From positions 1-64,000 of the forward strand of contig JAXLXV010000027.1 in NCBI GenBank assembly GCA_046327745.1: a stretch of DNA of 64,000 bases, written 5' to 3'. A program made the position numbers and the translations under genes. Under the pieces are notes generated by a model that was not told the DNA's origin, searched no databases, and saw only the letters and a list, made by a program, of their open reading frames with translations. Below are positions 34,746-43,359 of the stretch, in pieces. Source of the DNA: JABAQJ01 sp046327745. Lineage in GTDB: Bacteria; Gemmatimonadota; Gemmatimonadetes; Gemmatimonadales; Gemmatimonadaceae. Numbering within the stretch: the first letter of the stretch is position 1; each line of letters opens with the position of its first letter.

Positions 34746-36554
34746 GTGATCGATCAGTCGCCGGACCCGCGCCCTCATCAGGGTGGCCTGATCGACTTCG
34801 TCTCCATGGGCCTGTGTGCGGCGACGGTGTCGGCGTTGGCGCGCGACGGAGCCACCATGGTGCGTGGCCGACTGCTCCACCAGTTCACGTGGATGTCCTC
34901 GGACCTGCCGTGGATGACGTTGGTCGGCAACACCGTGATCTTCCTCGGCGTGGCGCTCCTATGGTACGTGTTGGGCACATGGTGGTCGGTGGCCCGTCGC
35001 TTAAGTGTGACCGCCGGACTCTTCGCCCTGCTGTTGGCGCTGAGCGTGATGTTGCTGGTGACCGAGATCTGGCAGTATGCGTCGCTGGCTCTTTCGTTCG
35101 GTGTGGCATTGACTGTCGCGCGATTTGCCCGATTTGAACCGCAGTTGCTGGTGCGTCGCACACAGCAGGTGGCATTGGTGGCCGCTGTCCCCGCGACGCT
35201 GCTGGCGGTTCGCTCCATTCGCCAAGGTGAAGCGGACGACCAGGGGGCGACGGTCACCGCGAGCGAAGGGACGCCAAACGTCCTCCTGCTCATTCTCGAT
35301 ACCGTACGTGCGTCCAGCACCAGCCTCTATGGCTATGCGCTTCACACCACGCCGGTGCTGGACTCGGTCGCACGCGAAGGCGTTGTCTTTGATCGCGCCG
35401 TGTCGACGGCGCCGTGGACTCTTCCATCGCACTGCTCCCTATTTACCGGTGTAGACGCGCAGCAGACCTCGTGTCGATGGTCGGCGCCGCTGGATACCGC
35501 GGGGACAACGCTCGCTGAGATTCTGCGGAGCCGCGGGATGCGCACCGGTGGATTCGTCGCGAACCACTTCTACACCACCCGGGAGACCGGTCTCTCGCGT
35601 GGCTTCGATCGGTGGATGGATTTTCAGCGGACTTGGAAGGAGATCTTCTGTAGCACGGTGTTGGTGCAGACGGGGATCGTGCGGAGCGCGTTATGGGGTG
35701 ACACGCCGCGCCAGCGTGTGAGCGGCCTCCTTCGACTTCGCTTACGTGGAGATCCCAAGCCTGAACATGACCGAAAAGACGCGGCCACGGTCAATCGCGA
35801 TTTTCTCGCGTGGGTCGATGCTGATCCTACCCGCCCGTTCTTTGCGTTCCTGAATTACTTCGACGCCCACGATCCGTATCGCGCGCCGCCACCGTTTGAT
35901 CGGGCGTTTCCCGCGGCGTCGCACGATCGCGATGCGTACGACGGCGGCATCGCCTACATGGATCAGCAGATCGGCACATTGTTGGCCGCACTACAACAGC
36001 GTGGAGTGCTCGATCGCACGGTCATTGTGATCGCGTCGGACCATGGAGAGCTCTTCGGCGAACATGACCTCTACGGCCACGGCAACTCGCTTTACTGGCC
36101 TCTCCTGCACGTGCCCTTGGTGATCCGTTTCCCTGCGCAGGTGCCCGCCGGGCGACACGTGCAACGCACCGTCTCTCTCCGCGACGTGCCGTCGACCATT
36201 CTGGACTTACTGGGCGCGTCCGATCCGCGAATGGGCGGCCAATCACTCAGGGCGACGTGGCAGGACAGCAGCCAGGCCGTGGTCAGCGCGGCGCTTTCCT
36301 ATGTCGAGCGGGGAAAGAACTGGTGGGGGAAGGAGCCGGCGCGCACCGACTCGTTGTCATCGATCACGGTGGGCTCGTGGCAGCTGGTCGCCACGGCCGC
36401 CGGTCACGAGGAAATGTTCGATCTGACGGGAGATCCGCTGGGCCTGAGAGACCGGGCGACGAGCGACAGCTTGACGTCACAGAGGTCCGCGCTGCGTAAT
36501 GCGCTGCGGCGAGCGTCCACGCCGTCAGGCGCGGTGACGGCCACCCTTCGCTGA
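34746..36554 (+). CDS. membrane AlkP/sulfatase-fold enzyme, tandem copy 5
   Basis: 602 residues from GTG 34746. Membrane motif SSDLPWMTLVGNTVIFLG (less conserved than in the siblings: the Arg is Ser and the Pro is Leu), then PNVLLLILDTVRASSTSLYG, WTLPSHCSLFTGVD (Thr225), FFAFLNYFDAHDPYRAP, VIVIASDHGELFGEHDLYGHGNSLYW and VSLRDVPSTILDLLG. It has the same cysteine triplet as copy 2 (PSHC, SCRW, IFCST) and the same KEIFCSTVLVQTGIVRSALWGD/KQILCSS region and GDPKPEHDRK/GDPKPEVDRR string, so it is the nearest relative of copy 2 despite lying three genes away. Seven bases separate it from copy 6. Function as for the group; substrate unknown. Confidence 0.85.
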   Translation: MIDQSPDPRPHQGGLIDFVSMGLCAATVSALARDGATMVRGRLLHQFTWMSSDLPWMTLVGNTVIFLGVALLWYVLGTWWSVARRLSVTAGLFALLLALSVMLLVTEIWQYASLALSFGVALTVARFARFEPQLLVRRTQQVALVAAVPATLLAVRSIRQGEADDQGATVTASEGTPNVLLLILDTVRASSTSLYGYALHTTPVLDSVAREGVVFDRAVSTAPWTLPSHCSLFTGVDAQQTSCRWSAPLDTAGTTLAEILRSRGMRTGGFVANHFYTTRETGLSRGFDRWMDFQRTWKEIFCSTVLVQTGIVRSALWGDTPRQRVSGLLRLRLRGDPKPEHDRKDAATVNRDFLAWVDADPTRPFFAFLNYFDAHDPYRAPPPFDRAFPAASHDRDAYDGGIAYMDQQIGTLLAALQQRGVLDRTVIVIASDHGELFGEHDLYGHGNSLYWPLLHVPLVIRFPAQVPAGRHVQRTVSLRDVPSTILDLLGASDPRMGGQSLRATWQDSSQAVVSAALSYVERGKNWWGKEPARTDSLSSITVGSWQLVATAAGHEEMFDLTGDPLGLRDRATSDSLTSQRSALRNALRRASTPSGAVTATLR

Positions 36555-36561
36555 CGCGGCG

Positions 36562-38388
36562 ATGTCCACCCCCATCGTCGATGTGGAGGAAACCAGGCAG
36601 CTTCGTCCCGCCGATCCGTTGGTGCTGGCGGTGTTGCTTGGACTCCTGGCCGGGCTGATTCATGTGGGCGTCGTCTTGGCACGTCGCCACTGGCTGCAGC
36701 TCTTTACCTGGACCAGCCGGGATATCGTCTGGATGTCCCCCTTGGGGAACGCGCTCTTGTTGCTGGTGCCTGCCATGCTGCTGTCCGTGGCCGCCTGGCG
36801 CCGATGGCGGGTGGCCACGTGGCGTGTGACCGCGGTCGTTCTGTCGTGGATCGCGTTGACTGGCGCGGGCTTGATTGTCCGCGGACTGCACTGGGGCGCG
36901 GTGGTGGTGCTCGCCCTCGGTCTGGCGTTTCAGGCAGGCGTATTCCTGAGCACTCACGGGCCGCGATGGCGAAACGGCATGCGACGGCTGACGTTGCTGC
37001 TAGCGTGCGCGATTGCGGTGGCTGGCTGGTTCGCCCATCGGTCAGGCGTGTCGACCCTTGCCGATGTACAGGCCGCCTCATCGCGCCCCAACGTGCTGAT
37101 GATCGTGCTGGATGCCGTCCGCGCGAAATCGCTCGGTGCATATGGTTCGTCCCGCCAGATCACGCCCGCGTTGGATGCGTTGGCGCGTGAAGGGATCGTC
37201 TTCGAGCGCGCATTCTCCACGGCACCGTGGACGCTGCCGTCGCACACGGGCATGTTCACGGGTCTGGCGACGTCGGAGCTGTCGGCGAGTTGGCGGCATC
37301 CGTTTGATGGGGCCGTTCCGACAGTGGCCGAGGTCTTCCGGCAAGAGGGGTATGCGACCGGCGCGTTCGTCGGCAACACGTTCTACACTCACCATGAGTC
37401 AGGGCTCGCTCGTGGGTTCACGGCCTTTCGCGATTTCGATGTCTCGTTGTCGCAGGTGCTGCGTAGCACCACGCTCGTGCAAACACCCACCGGTGCAGGG
37501 ATCCTGAACGCCCGCGCCCTGTTTGACATCCGCAAGGCCCTGCGCTACTTCGATCTCACGGAGCACACCGAGCCCGAGAACGACCGACGGCTGGCCACTG
37601 AGATCCTTGATGAATTCAGCAAATGGCAACGATCGTTAGGCTCCCGGCCCTTCTTCGCGTTCATCAATTTATACGATGCGCATGATCCGTATCGCCCGCC
37701 ACCACCGTGGGATCAGCGCTTTGGCACGTCCGGTGAGGCTCGGTACGAAGGGGGCATTGGGTACATGGATTGGGCCCTGGGCGACCTGCTCAAGCGCTTG
37801 GCGCGCGACGGAGTGTTGGACCGCACCGTCGTTGTGGTGACCGCGGACCATGGCGAACAGTTCGGTGAACATGGCTTGCACAACCACGGCAACAGCCTGT
37901 ATCTCCCGCTCACCCACGTGCCCCTGATCATACGCTATCCCGCCTCGATTGCCGCCGGCCAACACGAACCGCGGGTGGTCAGCCTTCGCGATCTGGGCGC
38001 GACGCTGTTGCATCTGTCGGGGAGCCGGCGCAGCACTGGTGTGCGCGGCCATTCCTTTTTGCCTCCGTCGGATGCTCCCGATCGCGAGGCGCTCATCGAA
38101 ACGCAAAGGACCGATTGGAGTGGGAGGGATCACCCCGCAGCGCACGCTGACATGGCGGCGTTGGCCGATGACTCCTTGTACCTGATCCTCAACGGCGATG
38201 GACGCGCCGAGCTGTATGCGTACACGCGGGACAGCGGCGAAGCGCACGACCTATCGCAGGACGCGGCGTATTGTGGCGCTGTGCGTGAGCGACTACAGCG
38301 ACTGCGGACGCAATCGGAGTTCGCGCGACGTGCGCCGATCGTCGCGTCGTGCGTGCCAGTGCCGGCGAGTGCCAAGGTATCGCCGTGA
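36562..38388 (+). CDS. membrane AlkP/sulfatase-fold enzyme, tandem copy 6
   Basis: 608 residues, ATG 36562. Five helices with the motif SRDIVWMSPLGNALLLLVP. Catalytic domain: PNVLMIVLDAVRAKSLGAYG (DAVR replaces the DTVR of the other six), WTLPSHTGMFTG (Thr224), FFAFINLYDAHDPYRPPPPW, VVVTADHGEQFGEHGLHNHGNSLYLP and VSLRDLGATLLHLSG. It lacks the cysteine triplet. The region QVLRSTTLVQTPTGAGILNARALFDI and the EPENDRRLATEILDEF string align with copies 2 and 5. Its stop overlaps the GTG start of copy 7 (GTGA). Same inferred class as the siblings: extracytoplasmic phospho-transferase or phosphodiesterase rather than sulfatase. Confidence 0.85.
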   Translation: MSTPIVDVEETRQLRPADPLVLAVLLGLLAGLIHVGVVLARRHWLQLFTWTSRDIVWMSPLGNALLLLVPAMLLSVAAWRRWRVATWRVTAVVLSWIALTGAGLIVRGLHWGAVVVLALGLAFQAGVFLSTHGPRWRNGMRRLTLLLACAIAVAGWFAHRSGVSTLADVQAASSRPNVLMIVLDAVRAKSLGAYGSSRQITPALDALAREGIVFERAFSTAPWTLPSHTGMFTGLATSELSASWRHPFDGAVPTVAEVFRQEGYATGAFVGNTFYTHHESGLARGFTAFRDFDVSLSQVLRSTTLVQTPTGAGILNARALFDIRKALRYFDLTEHTEPENDRRLATEILDEFSKWQRSLGSRPFFAFINLYDAHDPYRPPPPWDQRFGTSGEARYEGGIGYMDWALGDLLKRLARDGVLDRTVVVVTADHGEQFGEHGLHNHGNSLYLPLTHVPLIIRYPASIAAGQHEPRVVSLRDLGATLLHLSGSRRSTGVRGHSFLPPSDAPDREALIETQRTDWSGRDHPAAHADMAALADDSLYLILNGDGRAELYAYTRDSGEAHDLSQDAAYCGAVRERLQRLRTQSEFARRAPIVASCVPVPASAKVSP

Positions 38389-40142
38389 GAGATCGCGTTC
38401 GCTCAGCGTTCGTCTGCGCGGTCAGTAGCGCCATTGCGGCGGCTCTGCTTCAGGTGGTCATTGCCTCGACCCGGCGATTTGCGCTGCAGGAGTTCATTTG
38501 GGTCAGCCGGGACTTCGTGTGGATGGTTCCGGTCGGCTACCTCACGGTGTTCGTTGGACTGGCGCTGCCGCTCATCCTGATCACGCTCGTGCTGCCGAAC
38601 CAGATCGCGGACCGGACACCAGTGTTCTGCTTCGGCACGTTGGCCACGTTAGGTGTGGTCCTGATGTTTCCGGGGGTGCATCCCCTGGCATCTCTGATCA
38701 TCAGCGTCGGGGCCGGTGTGCGTCTGGCCATGAGTGCGAGCCCGGCGGCTATCGGTCGGCGGTGGCGTTGGTGGACGGGCGCCGCGGCGAGTCTGGCGTT
38801 GGTCGCTGGTTGGCGCGAAATGACCTACCGTCGGACGGAGGCACGTGCGACGTCGAGCCTGGCGGCAGCGCCGCAGCATTCGCCAAACGTGCTGTTGATC
38901 ATTCTGGACACGGTTCGCGCGGCAAGCATGAGTTTCATGGGATACGGGCGCCCGACCACGCCTGAACTGGCAAAGCTTGCGGCTGGCGGTACAGTCTTTG
39001 ACGAAGCGTACAGTGTGGCGCCGTGGACCCTGCCGTCGCACGCCGGAATCTTCACGGCGCGCTACCCCTCGTCGTTGTCGGTGGACTGGCGTGTGCCACT
39101 CGATGCGCGACCAGCCACCATGGCTGAAGCTTTTAACCAACGCGGGTTCGCCACCGCGGGCTTCGCTGCCAACCACTTCTATACTAGCTGGGAATCCGGG
39201 CTGACGCGGGGATTCGCGCACTACGAGGACTATCGACGCACGTGGAAGCAGGCGCTGCTCAGCATCTCGCTGTTGCAAACGAACCTCTTCTGGACGGTGG
39301 TGCACGATCTGCGACCCGGGAATCTTGTCCGTCAGCTGCTGCGCATGGACCTGCGTACGCAACTCATGTGGACCAGTGACCGGAAGCTGGCCGGCGAGGC
39401 TACCGCGGAGTTCCTGGCGTGGGAACGCACGCGCGGCGAGCGGCCCTTTTTCGCGTTCATCAACCTGTACGACGCGCACCTCCCGTATGATCCGCCCGCG
39501 CCTTGGGGGCGCGCGTTTGCCCAGTCGCCGGAGCCCCTGGACCGGTATGATGGGTCCATTGCCTACATGGACCATGAGCTGGGTCGCATGTTCGACGAGC
39601 TCCAACGACGCGGAGTGTTGGACCAAACCATTGTCGTTGTGACGTCGGATCACGGTGAAGGGTTCGGCGAGCATGGCCTCCACGGCCACGGGAACTCGCT
39701 CTATCGCCCCGAACTGCACGTGCCCCTGATCCTGCGCTATCCAGGCCGAGTGCCTGCTGGCCAGCGCGTGCAGGCGGCCGTCAGCCTTCGTGACCTTGGG
39801 GCGACAATGTTTGACTTGGCGGGACTGCCTCCGTGGAGTGGCGGTGGATCCTTGGCCACTACTTGGGCCGCCGCGGATTCCTCCAGCCAACGCAGTCCGG
39901 TTCTTTCCGAAGTGAGCGTGGGGATCAACACCGACCCATCCTTTCCGGTCAGTCGCGGCGCCATGCGCTCCCTGATCGACAGCACGTCGCACTACATCCG
40001 AAATGGAGACGGCCTGGAGGAGCTGTACGACTATCGGGGAGATCCGGCGGAGAACCGCGACCTAGCGAGGAGTGACAGCACACGGGTAGGCGCACTCCGC
40101 GCGGCGTCGATCCGAGCGGCCAACCTCACCAGGTTGCGTTAG
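38385..40142 (+). CDS. membrane AlkP/sulfatase-fold enzyme, tandem copy 7
   Basis: 585 residues from GTG 38385, which overlaps the stop of copy 6; an ATG at 38349 lies inside copy 6 and is less likely. Membrane motif SRDFVWMVPVGYLTVFVG. Catalytic domain: PNVLLIILDTVRAASMSFMG, WTLPSHAGIFTARYP (Thr215), FFAFINLYDAHLPYDPPAPW, VVVTSDHGEGFGEHGLHGHGNSLYRP and VSLRDLGATMFDLAG. FTAR replaces the FTGR of most siblings. The last gene of the array; its TAG stop is embedded in a CGTTAGG motif and sits one base from the stop of the convergent membrane protein B gene. Substrate unknown; reasoning for non-sulfatase chemistry as in the group. Confidence 0.85.
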   Translation: MRDRVRSAFVCAVSSAIAAALLQVVIASTRRFALQEFIWVSRDFVWMVPVGYLTVFVGLALPLILITLVLPNQIADRTPVFCFGTLATLGVVLMFPGVHPLASLIISVGAGVRLAMSASPAAIGRRWRWWTGAAASLALVAGWREMTYRRTEARATSSLAAAPQHSPNVLLIILDTVRAASMSFMGYGRPTTPELAKLAAGGTVFDEAYSVAPWTLPSHAGIFTARYPSSLSVDWRVPLDARPATMAEAFNQRGFATAGFAANHFYTSWESGLTRGFAHYEDYRRTWKQALLSISLLQTNLFWTVVHDLRPGNLVRQLLRMDLRTQLMWTSDRKLAGEATAEFLAWERTRGERPFFAFINLYDAHLPYDPPAPWGRAFAQSPEPLDRYDGSIAYMDHELGRMFDELQRRGVLDQTIVVVTSDHGEGFGEHGLHGHGNSLYRPELHVPLILRYPGRVPAGQRVQAAVSLRDLGATMFDLAGLPPWSGGGSLATTWAAADSSSQRSPVLSEVSVGINTDPSFPVSRGAMRSLIDSTSHYIRNGDGLEELYDYRGDPAENRDLARSDSTRVGALRAASIRAANLTRLR

Positions 40143-40143
40143 G

Positions 40144-42048
40144 CTATGTACCAGTCGCCGGCGAGCGCGCTCCTCGGGTCGCGTCGCGGCAGCTGGACTC
40201 GAGTGTGTTCAGGGAGAGCGACGGGCCAGATCGCCGCGTGCATCGCCAGTAGTCGAGAAACGGAATCCAGGGGTTCGGGAACCACTCCGGGGCCCACGGG
40301 GCGGCGTTGCGGAAGCCTGCACTGACATCGCCAGGCGATCGCAACGTTAGGCGCACCGTCGGGTGCGGGGTACAGAGGAGCGGGCCGTTCCAACAACTGT
40401 TGTCGACGCGCGGTACCGCCAGCTGCAGCCCCGTGGCCAGGGAATCGGACAACAGATCCGGTTCGGGTGTCGGCCAGAACCAACCAGACCGCGTGGGTAT
40501 CGTGGCCAACGCGTGCAATATCGTGGAAGGGCGTTCGGCAGCAGGGGCTCGTACGATGTCACCGGCCGTCATCCGCGCGATCAGGATCGCTAAGAGGAAG
40601 GCGCTTGCCAGCCACATCCTGTGTAGCTGGCGAACGGTCAGTGTCGTTGCGCCTCCGACAGCCACGGCGATCATCGCGCTCGCCAATATCCAGAAGGGCC
40701 CCTGCGCCATGCGAGGATGAGGTGCCGTGTACCACCACACGAGCACAGAAAGGACGATCGGGATGCAGACCAGCAGGCCGCGCCGCCAAGGCGCGGCGCT
40801 CAGGCGTCCCGATCTGCGGAACAGCAGCCACACGGCCGTGACGACGACCAGTAGCGGTGCCAGGAAGAAGTGAAACAGGTCACCTCGAGTCACCACCTGA
40901 CCAAGCCAGCGCGAAATCCACTCGTGCGATAACACGAGCACGTTCGTATTCAATGTTCTCGCGCTCATCGTGATCCACCCGGCCTCGGCCGCCGCCTGCT
41001 CAGCACTCACGCGCCAATCGACGGGAAGCGCGAGAATGCGTGACGGGTACAGGGGATAGCCCGACAGGATCACGCCATGGGCCATCCACACGATGCCGGA
41101 CAGGACGGGGAGAATCAGGATGCGAGCCAGGTCCTTCCGCTGCCAGCGTCGATCGGCCAGCAACAACACCAGTGCCGCCACGGTAGCGAACGGCGCTGCA
41201 GAGAGCTTCACGGTCACCATCGCCCCCAGCACCGCAAAGAAGCTGAGGTGACGTGCCCGCGATCGTGCGGCATCATCGACACGCTCCGCCAGCAGCTCAA
41301 ACAGCATGCCGCCGGCGACGGCCAGGAGAACGAATGTGGGCAGGTCGGTGGACAGGGAGCGCACGTCCTGACGCAAGGCGGTCACTAGGATCGCCGGTGT
41401 CATCGTCAGCTCAAAAGCCACGCGGGCTGTCATGGGCGCTGGCGGACGAACGGCGGCCAAGCGCCGGAGCGCGGTCACGGTGAAGAGCGCTACGAGGAAC
41501 CCATTAGCCACGTGCTGGGACCCGTCCTGCCACGGACCACGATCCAACAGTGCGGCGAAGAGAAGGGACGCCGGGTTGAACGCCAGGCGGCCGTGAAGGT
41601 TGCCCAGGCCAGGCACGACACTGTAGGCCTTCGCCCACTGAACAAACGGCACGTGGTACATGCCGGAGTCGTACAGGGTCATCTCCCCCATGCTGCGCAT
41701 GGCGATCCATGTCGCCACCGCCACCGCCATCACGACGCTCCACGGCGCGCGGGGCACCGACGTTAGGGCCCCCGCAATCAACCTGCGATACGCGATGCTG
41801 AGTGCGAGCCCGCCCCCGAGGAGGGCCGTCGCAATGATGTTGTTGATGGGAAAAAACAGGTGCCACGACAGCAACGCGAAGAGCAACGCGGCAAAGCCAA
41901 GCCAAGCAGCGTCGGTGAGGTCTTGCCGCGTCGGGTGAGACCCCAACAACAAGCGCTGCACCCCCAATCCTAGGCCACACAGCGCGCTGGCCAACAGCGC
42001 CCACGTGGCGAGCACCCGCAGCAGCGCCGCAAAAAGCGAGAGGGCCAT
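40144..42048 (-). CDS. polytopic membrane protein, paralogue B (GT-C-like)
   Basis: 634 residues from ATG 42048 (a GTG at 42123 would add 25 residues of non-membrane sequence). About 12-14 hydrophobic segments. The signature TLYDSGMYHVPFVQWAKAY, then SVVPGLGNLHGRLAFNPASLLF, identifies it as a paralogue of the protein at 28650-30671. The tail has DSLATGLQLAVPRVDNSCW and LTLRSPGDVSAGF, matching LRLRNPADVSAGF in paralogue A. Both therefore share a conserved extracytoplasmic C-terminal domain with a Cys pair (SCWNGPLLCTPHP versus LCWQSSILCTPHP). Such large multi-helix proteins are often GT-C glycosyltransferases or polymerases, but I do not see a decisive catalytic motif. It converges on copy 7 of the AlkP array, so paralogues A and B bracket copies 3-7. 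Confidence 0.75.
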   Translation of the reverse strand: MALSLFAALLRVLATWALLASALCGLGLGVQRLLLGSHPTRQDLTDAAWLGFAALLFALLSWHLFFPINNIIATALLGGGLALSIAYRRLIAGALTSVPRAPWSVVMAVAVATWIAMRSMGEMTLYDSGMYHVPFVQWAKAYSVVPGLGNLHGRLAFNPASLLFAALLDRGPWQDGSQHVANGFLVALFTVTALRRLAAVRPPAPMTARVAFELTMTPAILVTALRQDVRSLSTDLPTFVLLAVAGGMLFELLAERVDDAARSRARHLSFFAVLGAMVTVKLSAAPFATVAALVLLLADRRWQRKDLARILILPVLSGIVWMAHGVILSGYPLYPSRILALPVDWRVSAEQAAAEAGWITMSARTLNTNVLVLSHEWISRWLGQVVTRGDLFHFFLAPLLVVVTAVWLLFRRSGRLSAAPWRRGLLVCIPIVLSVLVWWYTAPHPRMAQGPFWILASAMIAVAVGGATTLTVRQLHRMWLASAFLLAILIARMTAGDIVRAPAAERPSTILHALATIPTRSGWFWPTPEPDLLSDSLATGLQLAVPRVDNSCWNGPLLCTPHPTVRLTLRSPGDVSAGFRNAAPWAPEWFPNPWIPFLDYWRCTRRSGPSLSLNTLESSCRDATRGARSPATGT

Positions 42049-43359
42049 CAAGCGAGGCTCATGCCTGAAACAGTCACGGTGTGCATCGGGGAGCGGACAT
42101 TCGATTCGGAGGGGCCGTGCCACATATGTCCGGAGCCGCCGAATCCCACGCGATGTTGGAGCGCTTGGCGCGAGATTGGGTCAATGTTACCGAGGCGGGT
42201 GACAGCCAGTCAGCGCCACGACGGAAGGATGCAGGCTGAGTCAGGTTACTAGCGTTGGCAATTTTGACGCCGGGGGGATGGTACGGCCCTACTTCCGATA
42301 AATGGCGAATGGGCACGTCTAGACGGGCAGAATGACCCTACGACGCACTCCGAAGCCCGCCGACCTAGAGCGATCCATGTGCGGGCCTCATCAGGCGGCC
42401 GGCCATCGGCTGGTGGGGACTGCGGATCGGCGACTCCCGTGGAGGATCGGTTGACCGTCTACGTGGCGAGCCTGAGGCGCTTGTGTCCCGTGGATCAATC
42501 ACCGAACATCACGCCAGCAGGCTGCTGTGTTCTCCGGCAATCTGTCCGGGTCTGCCAACCACACGCAATACCGTCTGTCGGGTGGTCAGAAGGAGCGCCG
42601 GGTCGACACTCCGTGAGTTGGAGGGGGCGGGAATCTCTTCCACGCCGAGCGCGCGACGGCGTTTCCGCAGGGAGCGATGACGCCAGCACGGCCCGCATCG
42701 GGTGGCCGAATTCCGTCGACGCCAGAGTGCCCGTCGGTGGGGCGGCCGTTGGGGGTCGCGGAAGAACGACTTGGCGCTGCGCCAACGCACTTCGCCTGTT
42801 GCAGCCGAACCGCGCTGGTTGTCGCTCGGCGGTTCGTGGCGCGATGAAGCTGCCGGAACGGGTTGCCCGCTCGGAGGCATCGGCGCGCTTCATCGCCGTT
42901 CGAGGTGGCAAGCGCGACGCTATGGTCGTGCACCGCTTCGCTCGATGCAACCGACGGGAGGGAACGCTATCCGTCCAGGAGCGTAATTCGCATAAGCGGC
43001 GGAGGCGACGCGGCCTGTCGTTGCGCTATTTTACACAACGAGATCCATGCATGCAGGCTGGGCCCCGCGCAGCTGAAGGTCGATTCCGGGATTTCTCCTC
43101 GAAGTTGTGAGCTGCTTCACTTTGTTCGCGCATTCCGTGACACGTTTCCCGGTGTCGCAAGGGATGGCGCAGGAGGGGATGATTGGAATGAGCTGCGGGC
43201 GACTGGTGTTGTGGCGCCGTAAGGGCCACTCTTCGTCGGGGCAACACGTCAAGTCGGGGGTCCAATAATCGTGCCCGTAGCGACGCGCCTTTCTGCCCAA
43301 CGTCGCTTCCCGTGCCTCGCGGGGCAGATTCGGGGCGAACCAGGCTCTCGGAGGAAGAC
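42049..43359. other. 1.3-kb gene-poor interval
   Basis: The longest stretch of the window without a supportable gene. Frames on both strands (the longest is 42379-43110 plus) give Arg/Cys/Gly-rich products with no domain, no good ribosome binding site and codon use unlike the neighbours. An inverted repeat CGAACCGC...GCGGTTCG is visible near 42810-42840. I find no transposase remnant, tRNA or riboswitch core. It presumably carries the promoter of the glycosidase lipoprotein at 43360, and could hold a decayed gene or non-coding RNA. Confidence 0.4.

Noticed and set aside
38649..39992. 447-codon minus-strand frame opposite AlkP copy 7
   Set aside because: Antisense to a conserved paralogue; no homologous antisense frame is kept in the other copies.
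24943..40142. Calling the seven tandem proteins sulfatases because they have the sulfatase fold and lie near sulfate genes
   Set aside because: All have T-x-P-S-H instead of C/S-x-P-x-R, so the formylglycine residue cannot form; only the fold is supported.
42800..42845. Possible integron attC-like site at the CGAACCGC/GCGGTTCG inverted repeat
   Set aside because: No integrase, no GTTRRRY core at the right positions and no cassette structure nearby.
42379..43110. 243-codon plus-strand frame in the gene-poor interval
   Set aside because: No start signal, Cys/Arg/Gly-rich, no hydrophobic core or motif; not supportable as a gene.
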